DNA from: Benincasa hispida
Taxonomy: Eukaryota > Streptophyta > Magnoliopsida > Cucurbitales > Cucurbitaceae
Reading direction: 5' to 3'
DNA: 64,000 nt
Assembly (NCBI RefSeq): GCF_009727055.1
Contig: NC_052360.1
Span: 67,895,343 to 67,959,342, forward strand
Shown here: positions 56,838-64,000 of the stretch, one piece after another
Numbering within the stretch: position 1 is the stretch's first letter
How the letters are laid out: each line of letters begins with the position of its first letter
Translations under genes and position numbers: made by a program
Notes under the pieces: generated by a model
What the model was told of the DNA's origin: nothing
Seen by the model: only the letters and a program-made list of their open reading frames with translations
The model's database searches: none

Positions 56838-57505
56838 AAAGGAATGAAATTCCTCGTGGAAGCATGCGAATACCATCCAATGACATTCAATTTTGAAAAA
56901 AAATCAAGATATAGAGAAGCAAAAAATGAAAAATATAGGATAAACAATTGCAATTAAGTATGCTTTGATAAAGTGGGAGAGATAAGAAAGTAAACTTACT
57001 CTTGTAGAATTTCCTTCTTCACAAAATTCCTCTCCACGACTTGTTCTTCTCAACAGTCATGAACACCTCTACAAATCTTCCTCCAAGAACACGAACATAG
57101 GAAAATAATGGCTTCTTTAGACACTACCACTTATAGTTGTTTTGTGAGGGAAAAGGGAATTGTACAGAAAAATCAAGAGAGTAATTGTTGAGAGAGAGAT
57201 TTTTCTAAGCCAATTGTTTTTCACGTTTGTATCACTCTCCCATTTGTATTTTGAAAAACGGATGAAGAGGATGAGGGATAACTCCCCGCTCACTTGAAAT
57301 CAATAACTCTCCTATAATGGCGAGTTAAAATAATATCATCATTCATTAATTGCAGGCCATTCCACTAAAGACCAATAACTGCACTATTTGCATTGTAGAT
57401 ATATTTCTTTGTCTAGGAATATAACCAATCAATAGTAAGTCGATGCTTCACGAACTGCTCGTAACTACAATTGGGTCAAATTACCGTTTCTCCTGTAGTT
57501 ATATA
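56838..57505 (-). mobile_element. Older LTR-B, 3' part (split by a younger LTR-B)
   Basis: On the minus strand this continues exactly where 59,011-59,797 leaves off: AACTACAGGAGAAACGG, ATTTGACCCAATTGTAG, TTAGTGGAATGGCC. It then runs to a degenerate LTR end (CGCATGCTTCC) near 56,860. The matching segment in the intact LTR-B is 39,610 onward. Confidence 0.75.
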
Positions 57506-59010
57506 TGAAGGATCCAATTAAGGGTTCTTGAGCAGAAGCGGATCGTTCCAATTTTCCAAAACTTTACATAACATAAAATTTTATAGTAAACAAAACAAAA
57601 ATATGTAGTTAAAAAAATATAATAGAGCATGCTTTTAACAAAATATAGGAAAAATAAATTAGGGTTCATAAGCCTTACCTTTGAAGAATAGTTTGGACTC
57701 TCTTGAACTGATGAACACCGCCACGAACAACTACCTCGGTATTCTTTGGATGAGAATCCAGGATGAGTGGGGCTCTGACTATTTTTGTGAGGGAAATAAA
57801 GAGGAGCAAAACGAGGAAGAAGCAAATGATTGGGAGGGATTGTGAGAATTATAGAAAACTATTCTGTAAAAACACACAGAGGAAGAAAAAAGAATAAAAA
57901 TCATCTATTCAGAAAACTCTTCCCTCTAACGCAGTGGAGAGAAAGAAGGGGGAGGGAGTTAACTCCCTCCTAAAAGAAATCAAAAGTAAATAAATAAATC
58001 AAAATAAATTTATTTATTTATTTAATAAATTACTTAATTTATATTCATATGATAACTACCTTATCATATAATATATATTAAACTATATGTTATATCAAAT
58101 ATAACATATAACCTATAGTGTTAATATTGTATCATATACGATATAACCTATAGTTTCCTTTCTCTCACTAATGACATTTAGTATAAATCTCATTTGTATT
58201 AAATTAATATTTTAATGTATCATATTCAAATATTTATTTCCTCTTATAAATACTTAATATTATAATGTATCAAACACATTATAGTAATTATATCACATAT
58301 AATTATATTAACTTAATTATATCACATATAAATAATTAATTCTCTCAATCAATTTGAACATTTCAAATTAATCCAAAAATTGATTCTCATTAATTCTCGT
58401 TAAGCTATCAAGGGGACCTTATGGACCTATAGCTTCAAGCTCAAACGGTACATGAACATGTAATTAAACTTCTTTAATTAAATATTCATCATTCGTTAAC
58501 TGAATGACACTCCACTAAAGATTCACAGATGCACTCTTTGCACTACAGATATATTTCTATGTCCATTGGATATAACCAGTCAACAGTACCAAGACCATTC
58601 ACAAATTGCTCGTAAGTACAGTTTGGCCAAAATTACTGTTTTGCCCCTATAGTTACATCTATCTCCTTAAGTACCACTTATCCCTCTAATGAACAATAAA
58701 TCATAATCCAACTATGATTAAACCCCTCTCGGGTCAGGAGAGGATGTGGCGCCACATTTTTATATCCTCGCAATTAGCTCTTGTCCATTTACTACAGACA
58801 ATTTAGGTTATCACTTAAACATGATCCACCCGTATGTCTCTATATACATGTTTAAGCTACAAGATAACCTTAGATCTTAGTTTAATGGTTTGTAGTTAAT
58901 GCAACTCAAATTGAAATAAAACATCCCATATTTCATTCCATAAATAAAATGTTTGTACACAACAATTACAAACTATAGGACTGTATGAGATGCGGGCATC
59001 AACCCCAACA
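57506..59010 (-). mobile_element. LTR-B solo LTR nested in an older LTR-B
   Basis: On the minus strand it starts TGTTGGGGTTGATGCCC (59,010) and ends AATTGGATCCTTCA (57,506). TG...CA ends, 1,505 bp. The flanks ATATA (57,501-57,505) and ATATC (59,011-59,015) are a 5-bp target duplication with one difference. Removing the element rejoins the older LTR-B at a point that corresponds to GTTAGATGTAACTAC at about 39,610 in the intact copy. No internal sequence is present. It is shorter than the 38,802 copy and lacks its CGAT array. Confidence 0.9.
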
Positions 59011-59797
59011 ATATCTAACTTCTTAAATACCATTGATCCCTTTAATGAACAAAGAGTTTATAGTCTAACTATAAATATATCCCTCTTGGGCCAGTGAGAG
59101 GGAGAGACCTCACTGTTCAAGACATAGAATTAGCTATTAAAGGGGCAATTCATCTACTTACTCTCAAGACAGAAATGATTGAGTTTTATCTTGTGTAGTT
59201 GTGTTCCTAGCTCCCTACTCGAAAAAATTCCCAAAATGGTAGGCTTATTCAATCAGTATCTAGTCACTCTCATCCATAAGGATCAAAGGATCACCCTCAT
59301 AGACAAGAGTTCACAACTCACTTAGAATTAAGGTCGAGTCACCTATGGCTATCCTATTGAAATTTTAATCTCTTCAAGTAACGACATTATAAAGAAAGGC
59401 TAATAATTTTGCAATCCGGTCTTCTACAAACTCTTTATATAGGATTCCTCCACTTACATGTCTCCATATGAACAATTAGGATTAAATCATTTGTACACTT
59501 TATAGCTATTGTAACAATTACAAAATGAGTTGTATCCGTAGTGTCACAAGGAAGAAAGTATCCAACCTTATCCATATACTACAGACCATTTAGGTTATTA
59601 CTTAAACATGATCCACTTGTATGTCAACTACATGTATGTTTAAGTTACATAAAAATAATCTTGGCTCTTAGTTTGTTGGATTGGATTAATGTAAACTAAA
59701 TGTGGAATAAAATAACATTGTATTTTATTAAATAAATAATTTATGTACAAATAATTATAAGCAACGAGACCCAGAAGATTTAGGACACCAATTTGAG
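59011..59797 (-). mobile_element. Older LTR-B, 5' part, with polypurine tract
   Basis: On the minus strand, GACAAGTGGGAGAT (about 59,800-59,813) precedes a degenerate LTR start (TTACTCAAATTGGTGTCC), so this is the 3' LTR of a minus-strand element whose interior survives for only about 75 bp. Its body matches LTR-B up to the GTTAGAT insertion point at 59,011. Confidence 0.7.
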
Positions 59798-60039
59798 TAA
59801 TCTCCCACTTGTCTTAAAGTAGTGGGGTGTATAATAAGAGACCCACAATGGTTGATTATTTTATATATGCAATTATTCATTAAAGAAAGATCCAAGGTTA
59901 TTTTATGCAATTTAAACATGATGTGGTTGACGTTAAGGTAGATCATGTTTAAATAATAACCTAAATGGTCCGTAGTATATGGATAAGGTTAGGTGCCTTA
60001 TCCTGGTAACACTAGGATACAACTCACTTTGTAATTGTT

Positions 60040-60056
60040 ACAAAAGTTATAAAATG
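60040..60056. repeat. SINE target-site duplication, left
   Basis: ACAAAAGTTATAAAATG recurs as ACAAAAATTGTAAACTG at 60,286-60,302 with three differences in 17. Both sit in the LTR-B sequence that reads TATAAATGTTGTAAAATG uninterrupted near 39,110. Confidence 0.8.
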
Positions 60057-60285
60057 AATCATCATGGGTTGGCCTAGTGATAGTGGGAACATAAAAAAAA
60101 AAAAAGGACCAAAGGGTTAAATGGTCATGGATTCAATCTATGATAGCCATTTGGCTAGGATTTAATATGCTATGGGTTTCCTTGACACCCAAATATTGTA
60201 AAGTCAGGTGGGTTGTCTCGTGAGATTAGTCGAGGTATGTGTAAGCTGGCTTGGACACTCACGGATATTAAAAAAAAAAAAAGAT
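60057..60285 (+). mobile_element. tRNA-derived SINE (Au-like)
   Basis: The 229-bp element has a box A-like GGTTGGCCTAGTGATAG (60,068 on) and a box B-like GGATTCAATCT (60,129-60,139), the split internal promoter of RNA polymerase III. These are followed by a tRNA-unrelated body with TTCCTTGACACCCAAAT, GGTGGGTTGTCTCGTGAG, TTAGTCGAGGT and CTGGCTTGGACACTCACGG, and an A-run of about 13 at the end. A second A-run lies inside at 60,093-60,105. The body words match the widespread angiosperm Au SINE as I remember it. 17-bp target duplications flank it. It inserted into LTR-B, so it is younger than that LTR. It needs a LINE for transposition, and none is in the window. Confidence 0.88.
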
Positions 60286-60302
60286 ACAAAAATTGTAAAC
60301 TG
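60286..60302. repeat. SINE target-site duplication, right
   Basis: Partner of 60,040-60,056. Confidence 0.8.
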
Positions 60303-61819
60303 TTACAAATGATTTGATCCTAATCGTTCATGTGGAGGCATGTGAGTAAAGGTATCTTATACTAAGAATTTGTATAAAACTGGACCGCAAAATGATTAAT
60401 CTCTCTTTATAACACAGATGACTGAAGAGATTAACATTTCATAGGATGACCATAGATGACTTGACCTTAATGCTAAGTGAGTTATTAATTCATGTCTATG
60501 AGGGCTTTCCTTTGATCCGTATAGGTGAGATTTGTCCGAATAGAGAGTTGGGAACATAGCTACAACAGATGGAATTCACTCCTTCCTGTCTTTAAGGTAA
60601 GTAGATAAATTGCTCCGTTAAGTGATAGCTCAAAGTCTTGAATAATGGGATCCCTCCCTCTCAGTGGCCTGAGAAGGTTTTGTTTATGGTAAAATCATAA
60701 ATAGGTTGTTCATTAGAGGATCAGTGAGACTTAAGGAGTTAAATGTAATTACAAGGGTAAAACGATAATTTGGACTCAGCTGTAATTACGAGCGATTCAT
60801 GAAGGGTTAACTTACTGTTGATTGGTGTTATCCATGGAGACAAAAGTATATCTACAATGCGAAGAGTGCAGTTGTGGATCTTTAGTGGAGTGACCTACAA
60901 TTAATGAATGTTAGTTAATTTAATTAAAGAGTTTAATTAATTAATCTCATATCATTAGAGCTTCTAATATGTAGGTTCATTAGGTCCCCTTGCTAGCTCA
61001 CTAAGGGTAAAACAAGAATCATTTAATTTTGGATTAATTTGAATTTTTCAAATTAAATAAGAAAATTAATATAATGTATATAGATACATTATAATTAATT
61101 TTGAATAAGCTTCAAAATTATACTTTATTATATGAGAGAGATAAATATTTGAATAAGATTCAAATATAATTCATATGAATGAGATTCATATTAAAACTTT
61201 GGATTATATGAGCGAATGCTATTTGAATATGATTCAAATGAAATTAAATATATGATATTTTATTGATTAATTAATTAATATTTGTTTAATTATATACTAA
61301 ATTTGATTTAATATATATTAAATAAATTTGTTAAAAATAATCCCAAAGGGAGTTATCTTTTATGTATTAGTAGAAGGGAGTTGTAACTCTCCCTCCTTTC
61401 ATCTCTCGTACTTGAAGGTTAATTTTTTTTAGAGTATTGAAAAAAGAGAACATTTGGTTGAACATTGTTCATTCTCTGGAAAAAAAAAATCTCTCTAACG
61501 AAAAGTTCATTCTCTTTCGCAAAATCTTTTCCCTTCCAAAATGTTATCACAAATCTTGATTCTGTCTAAAGAATAGCAAGGAAGATCTGGTGGTGGTGTT
61601 TTGGTTTTGTTCGTGGAGTTCTTGGAAGTTCATGACACAAAGAAGAATTAGGTTGAAGAAAGTCTTCAAGAGGTAATGTTCCTTTTCCCTTAATAGCATG
61701 CTTATGAGAATATGTTTATCCTGTGTCTGTTATTTTATTTATCTATTTCTCAAGTTTTCTAAAACGAAATCCACTGCCCACGTACATCATGTGCTTCCGA
61801 TGGGATTCAATTCCTTACC

Positions 61820-62010
61820 CGTAGATCCAGACTCTCCAAGTGACCCTATAAAACTTTAGCCGTGAGAGCCTTTATAAATGAATCAACAACATTATGCTCC
61901 GAAATGATCTTTGTAACAATCACATCTCCTTGATGCAAAATCTCTCTGATAAGATAATATTTATGCTCAATATGATTTTCTCTCTTGTGGCTTCTGATGT
62001 GAATATTTTC
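61820..62010 (-). pseudogene. Copia RNase H C-terminal fragment
   Basis: Read on the minus strand, 62,010 to 61,820 gives RSHKRENHIEHKYYLIREIL, then GDVIVTKIISEHNVVDSFIK and ALTAKVL. The 'HIE.KYH.IRE...GD..VTKI.SE.N..D.FTK.LT' series is the C-terminal end of copia RNase H. One stop follows near 61,850 before HLESLDLR. The rest of pol is absent. It is wedged between LTR-B and a Ty3 LTR. Confidence 0.8.
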
Positions 62011-62014
62011 TGTT

Positions 62015-63060
62015 GCACGCAGGTATATGTGGTCAAGATATAATATTAAAATGGCTTATAAGGCCGAGTATCGTCCTCTGGGATCAAATTAACAAGTTAT
62101 TGTTTAGCCATCTCAGAGTAATGTCAATTTTAGCTGAAATCAAGTTGAACTTGTGATCTTGTAAAGTAATAAAAGACAGCAAGAAAAGTGTTTCAAAATC
62201 TAAGAATAAAAGTGTTCTAGTGTATTGAATCCTAGCCAATTCATGGAATCATGTATAAACATTGTGTCTAAGTCTAAAAATTTTCAATTACTTTCTCCCA
62301 AGATAACCTATTCTCATGCAACTTAATTGATGATTAATCTCATGAAATCAAATTAATAAACAATGCATTAGGAATTGTCATTAACAACTTTCACTATTAA
62401 CCTAACAGTAATCATGATAGATTAACAATGATTTAATGATAGAGATTCTGTATAACATTCAAACCCTCAATTAAATATTCAACCTAACAATTATCAATGG
62501 CCAATCAATAAGCATGAAACATTAAATCATTAAAAAACAAAATGTTCAACAAACATCCATGAAAAGAGCTAAATTCAATCTAAATTCATAACAACTTCAT
62601 CAATACCCTAAAATAACAATTTTAGCCACTAATAGCTTGCAAAAACATATTTTCATACAACAATTTAAGTATAAGACTAAGAGAAAGAAAAGAGAGTCGA
62701 AGAATCCTCCAAGCTTGCCTTGATTGTCACCTTAAAAACTCGAACGACTTTTAGAATATCCCTCAAATTCTCTAACTTTTAAGCATAAACTCCTTTCTAG
62801 GTCTCAAATTTCGTTCTTCTGCCTTCAATTCAGTCAGAATCCCTTCTAAGTAAGTCAGAATGATGTCCAATTATATAGAGGATGAGAAATTTGTAACAAA
62901 GTCATTGACAAAATTAGTAGATTTTTCAAATAAGGAAAGTCAGCATCACAACGCTCAGACAAAATGTTGCAATACTGGTTTGATTTTGTCGTAGCATCGC
63001 ACTACACTACTTGTAGCACTACGACGTAGCCTCCTAAAGTATAGCTACAACTATTTTCTT
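62015..63060 (-). mobile_element. Ty3-type LTR fragment
   Basis: The low-coordinate end has GTTGCACGCAGGTATATG, CCGAGTATCGTCCTCTGGG and AATAAAAGACAGCAAG, matching the LTR 3' ends at 15,230, 25,430 and 34,660. The GC-richer patch at 62,940-63,030 has CATCACAACGCTC, GTAGCATCGCAC and CACTACGACG. Middle words such as AAGAATCCTCCAAGCTTGCC fit an R-U5 region. No PBS or coding sequence is attached. Confidence 0.55.
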
Positions 63061-63169
63061 ACCTATTCCTATGAACCTGTCTCCTTAGCACTTGTTAAAC
63101 TTGGTTTGCAGTTTATACCTTCTATAACTTAAAACAAATTTCATCAGTAGCTCATCTCATACAAGTATT

Positions 63170-63655
63170 GCTAATTAGAAGACATACCAATCATTTTGTG
63201 GTCCATTCTTATATAAACTCTTTGTAAAGGATACCCCCACTCACATATCTCCCATGAATGATTAGGATTAAATCGTTTATAACACTTTAAAAGTATTATA
63301 ATAATTACAAAGTGGGTCGTATCTATGGTGGCATCAGGAAAAAGGTACCCAACCTTATCCATATACTATAAACCATTTAGGTTATTACTTGAACATAATC
63401 CACTTGTGTTCAACCACATATATGTTTAAGTTAAATAAAATAACCTTGGATCTTAGTTTATTGGATTCATATGAGTGATTAGGATTAAATCGTTTGTAAT
63501 ACTTTACAACTATTATAACAATTACAAAGTGGGTCGTATCTGTGGTGTCACCAGGAAAAAGGTACCCAACCTTATCCATATACTACAGACCATTTTGGTT
63601 ATTACTGAAACGATATCCACTTGCATGTCAACCACATATATATTTAAGTTGAAGG
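63170..63655 (-). mobile_element. LTR-B 5' part with internal 217-bp duplication
   Basis: Minus-strand LTR-B sequence in which a 217-bp segment appears twice, starting GATTAGGATTAAATCG at 63,260 and again at 63,477. Both copies contain GGTACCCAACCTTATCC and TTACAAAGTGGGTCGTATC. The two small frames at 63,171-63,362 and 63,385-63,579 are the same sequence 217 bp apart and only look like a duplicated gene. Confidence 0.8.
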
Positions 63656-63659
63656 AACT

Positions 63660-64000
63660 TGTGTGCGAGGAGAACCATGAGCAGAAGTGGATTGTCCAAA
63701 TTCTATTAATCATCAAATACTAAGTTTACAGTAAACATACAAGTGATATGCATTTAAAGTTAAATTACAGCATGCTTTTTCAAGAAAAGGGTTCAAGATA
63801 CATTACCTTTGAAGACTTTTTTCTTCACGAATCCTCCATCGAACAGAATCAACAACTTCTTGAAGACCTTCTTTAAGATTTTCTCGAACAAAAAATCAGA
63901 CATAACCACAAAAAAGCCCTTGGTATTCTTGGGGTGAGAACCCAGGAGTGGTGGGCTCTGACTAATTTGGTTAGAGGGAAAGGTTTAATGTGTGGAGGAA
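63660..64000 (-). mobile_element. LTR-B 3' part, runs off the window
   Basis: On the minus strand the end CCACTTCTGCTCATGG lies near 63,675. Going right, the sequence is LTR-B interior: TACCTTTGAAGAC, CTTGGTATTCTTGGGGTGAG and CCAGGAGTGGTGGGCTCTG match 57,660-57,780. It abuts the previous LTR-B fragment directly, which suggests another LTR-in-LTR insertion. Confidence 0.7.

Larger units (their letters stand above)
59885..61815 (+). mobile_element. LTR-B, plus strand, 5' end missing
   Basis: Follows the intact LTR-B from AAGATCCA.GGTTATT onward: ATAACCTAAATGGTC, GCCTTATCCTGGTAACAC, GGAATTCACTC, TTCATTAGAGGATCAGTG. It runs to GGGATTCAATTCCTTA near 61,815. About 150 bp of the LTR start are missing. 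A SINE interrupts it at 60,057-60,285. Confidence 0.75.

Noticed and set aside
56745..56957. 70-codon frame
   Set aside because: It crosses the junction of two LTRs.
60067..60140. A functional tRNA gene
   Set aside because: Box A and B are there, but an A-run separates them, no acceptor stem or anticodon loop is formed, and a SINE body and tail follow.
1..64000. Integrated viral (pararetrovirus) sequence
   Set aside because: All RT relics have clear Ty1/copia or Ty3 signatures with LTRs and primer-binding sites. No movement-protein or coat-protein type domain was seen.

Overview
This is AT-rich plant nuclear DNA with no recognisable host gene, tRNA gene or rRNA gene. Nearly every coding trace is a decayed LTR-retrotransposon gene. 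The organism is probably a cucurbit. That rests on the style of its repeats (MITEs with a GGGTAATTG end and a TATCA/TGATAGAC core, and an envelope-like reading frame of the kind annotated in melon elements). It is recognition from memory, not a database result.

Layout. 1-15 kb is low-gene DNA with one 2.5 kb solo LTR (1,196-3,742), MITE relics, several AT-rich hairpin elements and a stretch with four CACGTG G-boxes (6.9-8.1 kb). 15-27.5 kb is a patchwork of LTR fragments in both orientations, with a Ty3 RT-RNase H relic, a SIRE-like copia LTR with primer-binding site and gag start, and an Athila gag fragment. 25.9-30.2 kb is the best-preserved Ty3 element: an Athila-type 5' LTR, a tRNA-Asp type primer-binding site, gag and protease, broken off before RT. 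30.3-36.9 kb holds a 32-bp-spaced CGAT array, a minus-strand Ty1/copia RT-RNase H relic, and a minus-strand Ty3 element remnant with its 5' LTR. 37.6-41.2 kb is an envelope-like retroelement reading frame split by a 1,985-bp solo LTR with perfect 5-bp target duplications. 41.4-46.1 kb holds two further SIRE-like LTRs and a minus-strand LTR carrying a 127-bp tandem array. 48.0-49.1 kb is a long-inverted-repeat element. 50.6-55.8 kb is a degraded Ty1/copia element (PBS, RT-RNase H, PPT, 3' LTR) with a 1,845-bp solo LTR nested in its 3' noncoding part. 55.8-64 kb is a pile of LTRs of one family, including a solo LTR inside an older copy of itself and a tRNA-derived SINE inside another copy.

How the parts relate. 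Nothing here forms an operon or pathway. The window is a record of successive insertions. Insertion order can be read from nesting at five places: env-like frame then LTR at 38.8 kb; copia element then LTR at 53.5 kb; old LTR then young LTR at 57.5 kb; LTR then SINE at 60.06 kb; Ty3 RNase H next to an LTR at 23.4 kb. All retroelement genes carry stops, frameshifts or lost catalytic residues, so none looks autonomous. In this document LTR-A means the family starting TGTTGGGTTTTATG and LTR-B the related family starting TGTTGGGGTTGATGCCC.
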